Source of the DNA: Oreohelix idahoensis
Taxonomy: Eukaryota; Mollusca; Gastropoda; Stylommatophora; Oreohelicidae
DNA: 64,000 nt
NCBI GenBank assembly: GCA_024509875.1
Contig: JAMPIV010008051.1
Coordinates: 1 to 64,000, forward strand
Reading direction: 5' to 3'
Under the pieces are notes generated by a model that made no database searches, had not been told where the DNA came from, and saw nothing but the letters and a program-made list of their open reading frames with translations. Below, one piece after another: positions 1 to 8,912 of the stretch. Made by a program: the position numbers and the translations under genes. Position 1 is the stretch's first letter. The number at the start of each line of letters is the position of its first letter.

Positions 1-165
1 GCATGTATCCATGATTGATAGGGATAGCTTTCTTGGATCATACTCAATGTAGCAGTTCGTTTTTGCAGATCATTATACTCATATCCACTTGTGAGACCAC
101 TGACTGATGTATTAATTTGGAGGGCATTGCTGGGCTTCAGTGGTGTTGTCTTCATGGATAGGTCA
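1..165 (-). mobile_element. I-group LINE fragment (RNase H region)
   Basis: The reverse complement of this stretch matches 14597-14787 of the LINE lying inside the 44-bp satellite, almost base for base over the first 110 bases. It covers the linker and the beginning of the RNase H domain. Relative to that copy it lacks about 25 bases near 130. It is a truncated, non-coding scrap in the opposite orientation and runs off the left edge of the window. It shows the family has at least two copies within 15 kb. Confidence 0.85.
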
Positions 166-299
166 CATGAAGTACTGAAAGCATGACAGACATTTATTTA
201 TTGATCGTTTGTATCCGTATCGAGTGTATGTTTTTATTTTTAATAACAACCACGATTAACAGCCTAATAAAATTGATTTAAACATGTTTGATTGAAATG

Positions 300-486
300 A
301 CCACAATGGGCCGTTTGTTCGATACGACCTTATAAAATAATTCAGAGACACAGTAAAAAGGGCTAAGAGTTATGGTTAGGTTTAGTTAGGTTTCCTAACC
401 CTAAACCATAACCTTAACCCTAACGACGTTGGCGACTTACAAAGGTGACATCGAAGAGCACGTCCCAATATTCTTCATTTCAACTC
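300..486. repeat. Dispersed repeat with inner palindrome, copy 1
   Basis: This segment shares its order of motifs with 58538-58722: gggccgt, ttcga, cagaga-acagtaaa, a run rich in ggttagg/cctaacc, then catcgaaga-cacgtcc and cttcatttcaac. The centre (about 366-415) is an inverted repeat built on ggttatggtttaggg and its complement and can fold into a hairpin. The two copies are clearly diverged. It resembles a small non-autonomous element, but no terminal repeats or target duplication could be fixed. Confidence 0.55.
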
Positions 487-763
487 ATTTTTTAATGTAC
501 TACTTAAGATATTTTGTTAAAAACATTTAATGATGCAGTAAGTTTATATCTGAAGGATACCAGTATGCGATGGGATAGGCAGGGGGCAATACTGATCGGT
601 TTCATGAATCTTTATTTTTTTTCTCACTCGACTATAAGCCGAGGTGTCGTTTTTTTAACATAAAAAAATGGAAATAAATTTCTCGACTTATAATTAAGTA
701 TATATATATATATGGTAGTTTAACCAGCTGTTAATTGGTGGCTGACTAAGTTCTTGAGTCGCG

Positions 764-893
764 GAAGGTAAAAACAGTGAAGAAGGGAACTAGTCATCCC
801 ACCTCATAAAGTTGTGGACTGGTTTAGGTGAAGTCTCTAACACTTCCCTTTCCTACAGCAGTATCTGCTGGGCAGCTACCTTTACCTTTGACC
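764..893 (+). mobile_element. 3' part of a tRNA-derived SINE
   Basis: Aligns with the 3' half of the SINE at 19190-19445: a ggaagg-aaa-acag block, then gaa-ct-gtca-ccca, ggtgaagtctc-aacacttc, cctacagcagtat-tgct and a closing ctacctttacctttgacc. The tRNA-like head is missing, so this copy is 5' truncated, as expected of retroposition. The run of ta dinucleotides at 700-712 lies just upstream. Confidence 0.7.
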
Positions 894-1199
894 TGTTTCA
901 GGTCCAATATACACTGCAGTAAAAATGTTTGACCCTTTGTACCATGTGGTGTGCTGGGGTCTCTGAGTAGATAAACGGAGAAGGACTGCTGCTGTCACCA
1001 AGCCAAGCCGTAAAGTGATGACTAATGTGAGATATTAAATAGGGCGGATAGGCTCACATTGTAAAACAATATGCTGCAGAAACTGCCACTGCAATAATAC
1101 ATGGATTTCTGTGGCACACACTTCTTGTGGGGCTGTCTACTCTGATGACCACTTATTTCTTAAGGAGCCCAAAACAAAATTATTCAGAAATGTTTGGCA
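894..1199. other. No recognisable feature
   Basis: I see no coding signal, repeat copy or RNA gene in this stretch. The open frames that begin near 1111 are open only because the tandem array downstream lacks stop codons. Confidence 0.4.
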
Positions 1200-1416
1200 T
1201 CTTTCACCCAATGGCTGCCTGCGTTCATTATCTTTCACCCAATGGCTGCCTGCATTCATTATCTTTCACCCAATGGCTGCCTGCATTCATCATCTTTCAC
1301 CCAATGGCTGCCTGCATTCATCATCTTTCACCCAATGGCTGCCTGCATTCATTATCTTTCACCCAATGGCTGCCTGCATTCATTATCTTTCACCCAATGG
1401 CTGCCTGCATTCACCA
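1200..1416. repeat. 31-bp minisatellite, 7 copies
   Basis: Seven head-to-tail 31-bp units containing tctttcacccaatggctgcc begin at 1200, 1231, 1262, 1293, 1324, 1355 and 1386. They are almost identical, differing at the last few bases (tta, tca or cca) and one g/a change in unit 1. Because 31 is not a multiple of 3 and no unit carries a stop, all three forward frames are open across it. The array abuts the 3' end of the minus-strand LINE fragment at 1417-1592. Confidence 0.95.
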
Positions 1417-1592
1417 TCTTTCAACTCCCCAAGTAGCATAGACCTTCAAGAAACTTATGCCAAGTCTTCCTGTCTTGTGCCATCTGCTGAAGCTCTTTCC
1501 ATGTCTTCTTCTTCTGATTCAAATTTGTCTCCTTTTCTCTTCTCTGTGTGTTCTCCTTCTACCTCAATTAACCTGGGGTTTCTAGAACAATG
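1417..1592 (-). mobile_element. RTE-like LINE 3' end
   Basis: The reverse complement can be read, with frame shifts, as the last residues of an RTE-type reverse transcriptase: lysine-rich, then WKELQQMAQD, an RKTWHKF-like block and a final GLCYLGS-like end. The same terminal block occurs at 57000-57180 and, further upstream in the protein, at 7123-7342, so these are three copies of one family. Only the extreme 3' end survives. The 31-bp minisatellite starts directly where the element's 3' tail should be. Confidence 0.6.
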
Positions 1593-2102
1593 ACAGTAAA
1601 CCAGATAAACTCAGTACACATTTTCTGCCTTTGATTAACAAATATTGATTGTTTCATTATAGCTGTTTTGATTAACAAATATTTGGTTTTTTCATTACAG
1701 CTGCACTTTACTGGAAATGTTTTTATTTTGTCCCTACCCTAATGAACATTGAACACAGTTTTGTTTCTTCTTGTCATATTCCTCAAGACACATTTGTTAC
1801 TAAAACATATGACTAATTTCTTTATCAAAACTTTCTGAGCAACAGTCACTTAATTTCATGAGCACAATTTAAAAAAAAAATTTTTTTTTTTGGTGGTATG
1901 AAATCTGTTTCTTCACATCATATTCCGTAACACAGCACTGGTACTATATGTTAAACAGCTTTATGTATTTGACATAGTGGGTTCTAAGACATTATGGAGA
2001 CAATTTTTCATAGGTTAATTAAAGCACAGCCCTGTGTAGTTGTCGATGGTCTCTGATGCGTCAAAGAAAGAATAGGACTAATGCACACTTAGTCATTTCA
2101 TG
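1593..2102. other. No gene seen; A/T palindrome
   Basis: No coding or repeat family was recognised. A run of ten A followed by twelve T near 1871-1892 forms a perfect A/T palindrome. Two short direct repeats (gattaacaaatatt) occur at about 1634 and 1671. Confidence 0.4.
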
Positions 2103-3107
2103 AAATTGTACATGAGGCCAGCAGCATCATCATGTACAACAAATTGTACATGAGGCCAGCAGCATCATCATGTACAACAAATTGTACATGAGGCCAGCAG
2201 CATCATCATGTACAACAAATTGTACATGAGGCCAGCAGCATCATCATGTAAAACAAATTGTACATGAGGCCAGCAGCATCATCATGTCACACAAATTGTA
2301 CATGAGGCCAGCAGCATCATCATGTCAAACAAATTGTACATGAGGCCAGCAGCATCATCATGTCAAACAAATTGTTAGAGAGGCCAGCAGCATCATCATG
2401 TCAAACAAATTGTACATGAGGCCAGCAGCATCATCATGTCAAACAAATTGTTAGAGAGGCCAGCAGCATCATCATGTCAAACAAATTGTACATGAGGCCA
2501 GCAGCAGCATCATGTCAAACAAATTGTACATGAGGCCAGCAGCATCATCATGTCAAACAAATTGTTAGAGAGGCCAGCAGCATCATCATGTCAAACAAAT
2601 TGTACATGAAGCCAGCAGCAGCATCATGTCAAACAAATTGTACATGAGGCCAGCAGCATCATCATGTCAAACAAATTGTTAGAGAGGCCAGCAGCATCAT
2701 CATGTCAAACAAATTGTACATGAAGCCAGCAGCATCATCATGTCAAACAAATTGTTAGAGAGGCCAGCAGCATCATCATGTCAAACAAATTGTACATGAG
2801 GCCAGCAGCATCATCATGTCAAACAAATTGTTAGAGGGGCCAGCAGCATCATCATGTCAAACAAATTGTACATGAGGCCAGCAGCAGCATCATGTCAAAC
2901 AAATTGTTAGAGAGGCCAGCAGCATCATCATGTCAAACAAATTGTATATGAAGCCAGCAGCATCATCATGTCAAACAAATTGTTAGAGAGGCCAGCAGCA
3001 TCATCATGTCAAACAAATTGTACATGAAGCCAGCAGCAGCATCATGTCAAACAAATTGCTTCATGAGGCCAGCAGCATCATCATGTCAAACAAATTGCGT
3101 CATGAAA
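2103..3107. repeat. 38-bp minisatellite, about 27 copies
   Basis: Units of 38 bp contain aaattgtacatgaggccagc followed by agcatcatcatgtcaaac. Several units are 35 bp long through loss of one cat triplet. From about 2370 two unit types alternate, one with tacatgag and one with ttagagag after aaattg, giving a dimeric higher-order period of about 76 bp. The first six units are all of the tacatgag type. No protein function is implied. Confidence 0.95.
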
Positions 3108-3734
3108 ACACCACTGCAAGATCCTGTGAATGCTTGGTGCAGGTGTCCTGTATGGTGACCAGCTGCAATGATGGTTCTGTGCCCTATAAGAAGTGTAAAG
3201 GAAAATTGTGATGATGATTTAAAGCACAGCAAAAATAATATCTGATAGTTTTCCATCAACAATTTCTGCGTGTCACAAAGCCAAGTAGCAAATGAAGATA
3301 TGAATACACGTTACATGACATGTTAAATTCTATGACATACATTGGCATTTCAAAACAGAGCTGTGCTAAAGATTACAACCTTCTTATCATTGTGCCTGCC
3401 ATCACCAGAATCATTATGATCAGCATGTGTTCGTGATGATAAGTTACCTTATTTTTTTATACTTTAAAATACTGATTTCTTATTTGTAAGACACATAATA
3501 TTAATATTCAAACACTTGAACTATTAAAATGACCAGACCAAAACTTTGAAGGTCAGTATAATTGAAAATAAAGTTGGCATTAAGGGGAGATGCTACAGTG
3601 ACATGCTATTTTCATAAATAACTGCATGATTTTGATACAGATGCACAGCGTTAACTTACAACTGTAATAGCAATGTTTGCCAAAACATTTGATAGTACAA
3701 TGCTATTGTTGTTTGTTGAAGTTTTTTGGTACAA
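3108..3734. other. No recognisable feature
   Basis: AT-rich sequence with many stops in all frames. I see no coding exon, RNA gene or repeat copy. Confidence 0.4.
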
Positions 3735-3872
3735 AGTTTTTTTTTACGGGATGGGGTAACCAGCCCCATGTCCAACCCTTCTTAGTCGCTTTTTATGACA
3801 TGCATGGCAGGGTACAGTGTTACTATTTCTTTACTCCCCTTTCGGGCCCCGGTAACACACGGGTGTCAATGA
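3735..3872 (+). repeat. Hairpin-bearing dispersed repeat (acgacatgca family), copy 1
   Basis: Begins with a short hairpin, atgggg-taaccag-ccccat. Then follow a cttagtcgc-like block, atgacatgcatgg, a gtgttactatttctttactcccc block and ggccccggtaacacacggg. The reverse complement of 7343-7445 has the same order. Related copies with the hairpin arm changed to atgagg/cctcat occur at 5736, 6986 and 55150. I recall the cttacgacatgca-type core as widespread in invertebrate genomes, but cannot name the family. Confidence 0.6.
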
Positions 3873-3960
3873 TATTGGTTGCCATGAAAATGGCAGCCAT
3901 ATTCGAGTTTAATCTTATATTTCAATTTATGAAGGCTTTTTTTACTTGTTGAGTTATGAT

Positions 3961-4510
3961 CTTCTTCTTCTTCTTCAAGTACCATGCCTAGTGGCGTAGG
4001 AGATCATGTCTCTCCACAACTTCCTGTCTCCAGTACAATTAATCAATCCTGCTGTTGACGTCTTTCCATGCCACGATGTCAAACTGTCCAGTATTTGCTC
4101 TCTTTGTCTTCCCCTATCTCTTTTTCCTTCAATCTTACCTGTTGTTACGATATATTCCAGCTTTCCTCTTCTCATGACATGCCCCCAAAAAGTGGATTGC
4201 CTCTTTCTGACTTGTGATATAAGTTTCCTTTGTGCATTGACCTCATTCAGGACATCCTCATTACTCCTTTTGGCTGTCCATGGTATTTTTAACATTCTTC
4301 TGTAAAACCACATCTCTGTAGCTTCTAGTGCCTTCCCCGCTTGTTTGCCAATTGTCCATGACTCGCTCCCATATGTCAGAATTGGTTCTATATAACACTG
4401 AAAACACTGAAGAACTCTCTTTCTTACTTCCAATGACAATGAATGGTTGCACAAAATACTCTTCATTTTATGATCACCACACTTTAAAGTCATCATTGTA
4501 TTTTAAAACT
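3961..4510 (-). pseudogene. LINE reverse-transcriptase C-terminus (LINE-X family)
   Basis: The minus-strand frame 4496-3975 encodes the end of a LINE ORF2. It has the thumb/C-terminal signature YGSESWTIGK, LEATEMWFYRRMLKIPWT, then RKLISQVRKRQSTFWGHVMRR and a final KLWRDMISYATRHGT followed by a stop. Upstream residues KMKSILCNHSLSLEVRKRVLQCF match the copy at 20621-23125. The 3' end is followed on the minus strand by a GAA-type triplet tail (3960-3977 reads cttcttcttcttcttc on plus). The element is severely 5' truncated, which is normal for target-primed reverse transcription, and cannot be functional. Confidence 0.85.
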
Positions 4511-4748
4511 TCTATCACATTAGATTTTTTGATAACTATAGTAGATTATGAGATATAGAACATTAAAGTTAGCATCTAAAAATAGTTTTACAAATTTTTT
4601 CTAAATGTTACAGCATTATTTCCAATAAGTCAACATTTTGGTTAGATATCAGAAATGGATCAGACAAAAGTTTTATTATCCAGTGGCAAGTATCTGTGCC
4701 ATATCATATTGATTGACTAAGAAATAAGGAAGTTATAAGAAACATAGT

Positions 4749-4926
4749 ACAGGTCCATATCCCAGAATCCGAAATGCTCAGGGACAGCCATGTTTTGGAA
4801 ATCGCCCAAAAGCAGCCCAAATCACCCAAATATTGGTTTCAAAATTGCCTAAAAGTCAGCTGAAACAACTTTCAATTTTCTGAATATTTCGGTTTTTGGG
4901 TGTTTGGATTCTGGGATATGGACATG
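4749..4926. mobile_element. Foldback MITE with perfect 18-bp inverted repeats
   Basis: gtccatatcccagaatcc at 4753-4770 is the exact reverse complement of 4906-4923. With mismatches the arms extend a few bases on both sides (aca outside, aaa inside). The 135-bp interior has no coding potential and is itself partly symmetrical (several aaaatt/ttttcg-like segments). This is the structure of a miniature inverted-repeat DNA transposon. The flanking aca/atgt bases do not give a clear target duplication, so the superfamily is undecided. Confidence 0.75.
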
Positions 4927-5178
4927 TAGGATAAAGCAAGGTTCTGATAAATTCATGTGTTTTCTTCATAGGAAAAGCAAAATTTCTTAAGAAAATACAG
5001 TTTGCAGAATCAAAATACACTTACTTAGAATGTGTTCTGACAATTGATTTTGACGTATTTAGATCCAGGAGAATACAAATTACCAGCAGCCAGACTAATC
5101 CCAATTTTCATGTTTCGTCCTATTTTGACTTAAAATGCATTGCCGCTCCCCCTCTTAATTACATGCAGGCTTACATTT

Positions 5179-5184
<6 letters not shown>

Positions 5185-5208
<24 letters not shown>
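5185..5208. repeat. (CAT)n microsatellite
   Basis: Eight uninterrupted cat triplets, followed by unrelated sequence. A shorter gttcgttcgttc run lies at 5305-5320. Confidence 0.9.
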
Positions 5209-5209
<1 letters not shown>

Positions 5210-5390
5210 TTAGCTCCCAAAAAAGCACATGCCTTGAACATATGATACCAGTCCTCACGTCCTGTGCCATCCTCCACTAAAGATCCTTCATTGTCTTCAT
5301 AATAAAGTTCGTTCGTTCGTTCATTCATAATGCCATGTAATAGGAATCCCAGAAAATTGAGATACACTTGACTTTTCTGGCTGTTTTCAG

Positions 5391-5705
5391 GAACACGCAT
5401 GTTCAACTTTCAACTTCCTGAACTCAGAGCGGAGAGCAGTGGCTGCTGGGATTATCCCACCAAAAAATATGCCGAAGGAGTATGAGGATGATGATTCACT
5501 GTCGAAGCTAAAGTTGGATGACATTGACAATGCTAAGGAGAATTACTTGCGTGAAGTTGACAAGATGGCGGAATCTCTCAAAGGTCAAAATATATTTTCA
5601 ATTATAGCCAAGCACAGACGCAGTCTAAAGCAGGGTTCTGAAAAATCCAGGCAAAATGATGATACTGAAAGAAAAACAGACATCAAGGAAGATCCCAAAA
5701 AATAA
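5391..5705 (+). CDS. Candidate 3'-terminal exon of a host gene
   Basis: A pyrimidine-rich tract ending in ctgttttcag at 5390 is a good splice acceptor. It opens a frame of 104 codons to the taa at 5703. The product begins EHACSTFNFLNSERRAV. It then has an acidic YEDDDSLSKLKLDDID stretch, the likely helix NYLREVDKMAESLKGQN, a basic IAKHRRSLKQG segment and a charged tail ending KEDPKK. Codon use is ordinary and the sequence has none of the motifs of mobile-element proteins. A poly(A) signal lies 280 bases downstream. I do not recognise the family and no upstream exon was identified. It could instead be a processed fragment. Confidence 0.5.
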   Translation, partial: EHACSTFNFLNSERRAVAAGIIPPKNMPKEYEDDDSLSKLKLDDIDNAKENYLREVDKMAESLKGQNIFSIIAKHRRSLKQGSEKSRQNDDTERKTDIKEDPKK

Positions 5706-5735
5706 GAGCCAGTATGTGATGTGTGTGGTTAACTT

Positions 5736-5965
5736 ATCATCATCATGGAGCATGAGTTACCACTGTAGCTGGTCCCTTGAAGGAAGCCTGCACAAAACAT
5801 TCACACGCTTTAGCAGCAGTGGTGTCTGTAGCAATTTATTTTACATGCTGAGGTTGCCAGCCTCATCCACAATCTTGTATTAATGACCTTTTATGACCTG
5901 CTTGAGGAGCAATAGTCCTGTTCTTTCTTTGACTCATGAGAGCCCCCCCCCCCCAGGAACTACAC
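5736..5965 (+). repeat. Hairpin-bearing dispersed repeat, copy 2
   Basis: Copy of a family of about 230 bp: a catggag-gta-cactgtagctggtcc opening, then gaagcctgcac-aa, agcagtggtgtctgtagc, the hairpin gagg-ttgccag-cctc, tgacctttt-atgacctgc, tagtcctgttctttctttg and a final run of C then aggaactacaca. It sits in the presumed 3' UTR of the exon at 5391. Its last block is the same sequence that is amplified into the 44-bp satellite at 8911. Confidence 0.7.
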
Positions 5966-5986
5966 AGCGTGAACCTGTCATTAGCT

Positions 5987-5992
5987 AATAAA
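5987..5992 (+). promoter_or_regulatory. Poly(A) signal AATAAA
   Basis: A canonical aataaa 282 bases after the stop of the candidate terminal exon, inside a plausible 3' UTR (5706 to about 6010) that has also absorbed a dispersed repeat. It is the only positioned support that the exon belongs to a transcribed gene. Confidence 0.4.
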
Positions 5993-6010
5993 ACTTTGGT
6001 TTATTACCTT

Positions 6011-6685
6011 TAGCGGCATGTACATTGTGTTTATTTGGTGCACATTTGAAATATCTGTTGTGTCATTGAATAAGAAATCTGCACAGTTCAAATAGCAATT
6101 GTTCAATATTAAAAATATATTTATGTTTAAATTTAATTTTAATATAAGTGCTGTGAAATTTTATTTGGCGTTTGATTTCCTGGTTCCCAAGTTCTTTTGT
6201 TACGTGAATTTTATTGTGGAGTGGCAGTTTAAAATGGATTTGAATTAAAACAGCAGTTTTGGTGGAGGAGAGAGGAATGCTGAACTTATTAATTTTCCTT
6301 GTATCAGAGCTGCGGAGTAATAACATAAAGGAAAAAAATATCTTTATTTAACTGAATGAAGAAAATAGCCTTTTTCACATTTCTGCCCAAAACTGCAGGC
6401 ATATTAACAGCATGTTACAGTTCACTGAGCATGGAACATATTCCAGACATTGGGAAGTGGAGAACGGAATTGTGGGGGGAATGTATATTCAATGGACAGT
6501 GTAACATACACTGATAAATGCAGAAGGTAACTTCACGGAACAGTAAATTAAACATGGAAAGTGTAACATTGAGGATGGAGAAGGTGACCAAAGAGAATTT
6601 GTTATTTCCTTTTTCACTGCATATAGAGCATGGAGCCAATATTGCAACTGGTTTCCTTTATGTGCTATTGCGAGGATGGTTTCTG
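6011..6685. other. No gene recognised
   Basis: AT-rich. Small open frames on both strands lack any family signature. Weak internal similarity is seen between a gtgtaaca-gaaggtaac motif near 6500-6535 and 6555-6590. Nothing else is identifiable. Confidence 0.4.
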
Positions 6686-6805
6686 AAACATTTAGTTTTG
6701 ATATGGTGAGATTGTCAGCACTTAGCACAGTCCCATATTAGACACCTCTTATGACACTCTTGTAGTAGTCCCATTCTTTCTTTGTCTTCTCAGAAACCTG
6801 TGGCA
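6686..6805 (+). repeat. Hairpin-bearing dispersed repeat, partial copy 3
   Basis: Retains the second half of the family: ttttgatatggtgagattg, tcccatattagaca, tcttatgaca, then tagtagtcccattctttctttgtcttctcagaaac. The first half and the hairpin are lost or degraded. Confidence 0.5.
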
Positions 6806-6985
6806 ACCACATAGAACAACTGAAGAGAATATTCCAGATACAAGTGCAGTATACTTTTTGAATGGAAAAAATAACTGTGAGGAAATTATAGATGCCTGAA
6901 AAGAGAAGATAATTATGAGGAAACGATATGTTCAACATGAAAAATGTGTAATACATTAGTGAAGAAGATAACTGGGGGATAACTT

Positions 6986-7122
6986 TATCATCATGACCTT
7001 GCTAGAAGCCTGCAACAAAATATTCATGTGCTCAGCAGCAGTGGTTTCTGTAGTAATTATATTTACAGGATGAGGTTGCCACAGGCTCATATTAGTTGCT
7101 TCTTACAACATGCCTTCTTGTC
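6986..7122 (+). repeat. Hairpin-bearing dispersed repeat, partial copy 4
   Basis: Retains agaagcctgcaac, catgtgctcagcagcagtgg, tgtagtaattatatttacagg, atgaggttgcca and ctcatattagttgcttcttac. It ends where a minus-strand LINE fragment begins at about 7123. Confidence 0.6.
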
Positions 7123-7342
7123 CTGTACCATCAGCTCAAGGTCTTTCCATCTTTTCTTCATCTGCTTCATGTCTGTTACCAGTTCTCTTTTCCAAGTGTT
7201 CCTAGGTCTCCCTCTACCCCTCTCTTAGCCTGGAAATTCAAGAAGGACTGCCTGGTAATGCTATCAGCAGGTTTCCTCAGTGTGTCTCCTATCAATCTCC
7301 AGCATATTCTTCTCATCTCTTGTTCCACTGGCACTTGTCACC
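7123..7342 (-). pseudogene. RTE-like LINE 3' fragment
   Basis: On the minus strand, with at least one frame change, this reads PVEQEMRR then a W-rich LIGDTLRKPADSITRQS block, then a basic RGRPRNTW-like segment and a KRWKDLELM end. That order (an IGHTLRKP-type motif, a basic RGRPR-type linker, a TW-R helix) is the C-terminal signature of RTE/CR1-like reverse transcriptases. A better preserved copy of the same family is at 56985-57480. Non-functional and 5' truncated. Confidence 0.7.
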
Positions 7343-7445
7343 TGCATGTTACTGGGGCCGAGGGGGAGCAAAGAATAGTAACACTGTTCCCTACCATGCA
7401 TGTCATTAAAAGCAGCTAATGAGGTTTGGGCATGGAGCTAGTTAA
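7343..7445 (-). repeat. Hairpin-bearing dispersed repeat, copy 5 (inverted)
   Basis: The reverse complement carries agctccatgcccaaacctca, then gctttt-aatgacatgcatgg, tagggaacagtgttactatt and ctttgctccccctcggcccc. This matches 3735-3872 in order and spacing. Confidence 0.6.
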
Positions 7446-7969
7446 CCAAATACGGTAAAAAAAAATAAAAAAATGTATATTGCTGACATTTATTATATTG
7501 TTAATGTATGTCACGTTCATATTAATGTTCTTGTATGAAAGTCAAGACAAAGATTGTACCATTTAACTAAAGTCATCTCATTCGAAGAAAAAGTATTTGT
7601 AACCCTTTCTTCTATAGCAAGATAAGCATATTCTAATGAATGTTGTAGTGTTACTGAATAGATTCAGAGATAATGTATCAAAGACAGGTCTTTTGCAGTT
7701 TTTTAAAAACAATTTGTGAATAAAACAGTTTGATGAAAGGTTATTTATGTTTGAAAACAGTATGTCTAATAATAAAATTTGAGATAATACAGCTTGTTAT
7801 TATTATGTCTGCACAGCTGTTGAGCTCAATACTTTTTTTGCAGTTACTGCCAAGTTGTAGAATTTGTAAGTGTTCTGTAGCTGTTGGTTAATGCTGTGTC
7901 GAGTGTTTGTTATTGTTAGGGAACCTGTCACTAGCTTTCTTATATCTATGTGAGTCTTGGGTACGAGAG
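7446..7969. other. No recognisable feature
   Basis: AT-rich with frequent stops. An aataaa occurs near 7720 and 7771 but no transcript end can be tied to it. The 37-bp array begins at 7970. Confidence 0.4.
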
Positions 7970-8263
7970 AGTAGCACGTGTTAGACTGTCTTGTAAGGAT
8001 GGATACAGTAGCACGTGTTAGACTGTCTTGTAGGGATGGATACAGTAGCACGTGTTAGACTGTCTTGTAGGGATGGATACAGTAGCACGTGTTAGACTGT
8101 CTTGTAGGGATGGATACAGTAGCACGTGTTAGACTGTCTTGTAGGGATGGGTACATTAGCACGTATTGGACTGTCTTGTAGGGATGGATACAGTAGCACG
8201 TTAGACTGTCTTGTAGGGATGGATACAGTAGCTCCAGTTAGACTGTCTTGTAGGGATGCATAC
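7970..8263. repeat. 37-bp minisatellite, about 8 copies
   Basis: Head-to-tail units of 37 bp containing agtagcacgtgttagactgt followed by cttgtagggatggatac start at 7970, 8007, 8044 and so on. Later units are slightly shorter or substituted (tagcacgtattgg, tagctccagttag). It passes directly into the related 54-bp array. Confidence 0.95.
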
Positions 8264-8691
8264 AGTAGCACGTGTTAGACTAGTCTTGCAGGGATGGATA
8301 CAGTAGCTTGACATGAGAGTAGCACATGTTAGACTAGTCTTGCAGGGATGGATACAGTAGCTTGTCATGAGAGTAGCACATGTTAGACTAGTCTTGCAGG
8401 GATGTATACAGTAGCTTGACATGAGAGTAGCACGTGTTAGACTAGTCTTGCAGGGATGGATACAGTAGCTTGACATGAGAGTAGCACGTGTTAGACTAGT
8501 CTTGCAGGGATGGATACAGTAGCTTGACATGAGAGTAGCACGTGTTAGACTAGTCTTGCAGGGATGGATACAGTAGCTTGACATGAGAGTAGCACATGTT
8601 AGACTAGTCTTGCAGGGATGGATACAGTAGCTTGACATGAGAGTAGCACGTGTTAGACTAGTCTTGCAGGGATGGATACAGTAGCAGCAGT
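8264..8691. repeat. 54-bp minisatellite, about 8 copies, derived from the 37-bp unit
   Basis: Each 54-bp unit is the 37-bp unit, changed at gactgtcttgtag to gactagtcttgcag, plus a 16-bp insert (agtagcttgacatgag). The period is a multiple of 3, so the minus strand has a 194-codon open frame made of an 18-residue repeat, SYCIHPCKTSLTRATLM. That frame has no other protein character and I treat it as a by-product of the array. Confidence 0.95.
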
Positions 8692-8698
8692 TAGGCTT

Positions 8699-8912
8699 GT
8701 CATCATTTTCCTTTATGCTCCTAATGGAGCATGGAGCCACCACTACAGCTGGTCCCCCTGCAGGAAGCCTGCACCAAGCAGTCACATGCTCTTGCAGTAG
8801 TGGTGTCTGTGGCAGTTAGTTTTACATAATGAAGTTGCCAGATGTGCACAACCTCATGTTAGTCACCTTGTACAACATGTCTGTGGGGGTAGTAGTCCTA
8901 TTCTGTCTTTGT
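8699..8912 (+). repeat. Hairpin-bearing dispersed repeat, copy 6 (seed of the 44-bp array)
   Basis: The most complete copy of the family: tgctcctaatggagcatgga, gctggtcc, aggaagcctgcacc, cagtagtggtgtctgtggca, ttacataatgaagttgcca, cctcatgttagtcacc, tgtacaacatgtc and tagtcctattctgtctttg. It runs without a break into the first unit of the 44-bp satellite. The 3' end of this repeat is therefore part of the amplified unit. Confidence 0.75.

Noticed and set aside
366..425. Interstitial telomere (ccctaa repeats)
   Set aside because: Only isolated cctaaccc elements in an inverted arrangement, no tandem six-base array.
2103..3107. CRISPR-like array with regular spacing
   Set aside because: Units are head-to-tail without unique spacers, and the context is eukaryotic.
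8201..8785. 194-codon minus-strand frame with an 18-residue Cys/His-containing repeat, reminiscent of zinc-binding modules
   Set aside because: The period is fixed by the 54-bp array, composition is uniform and the frame has no non-repeat domain.
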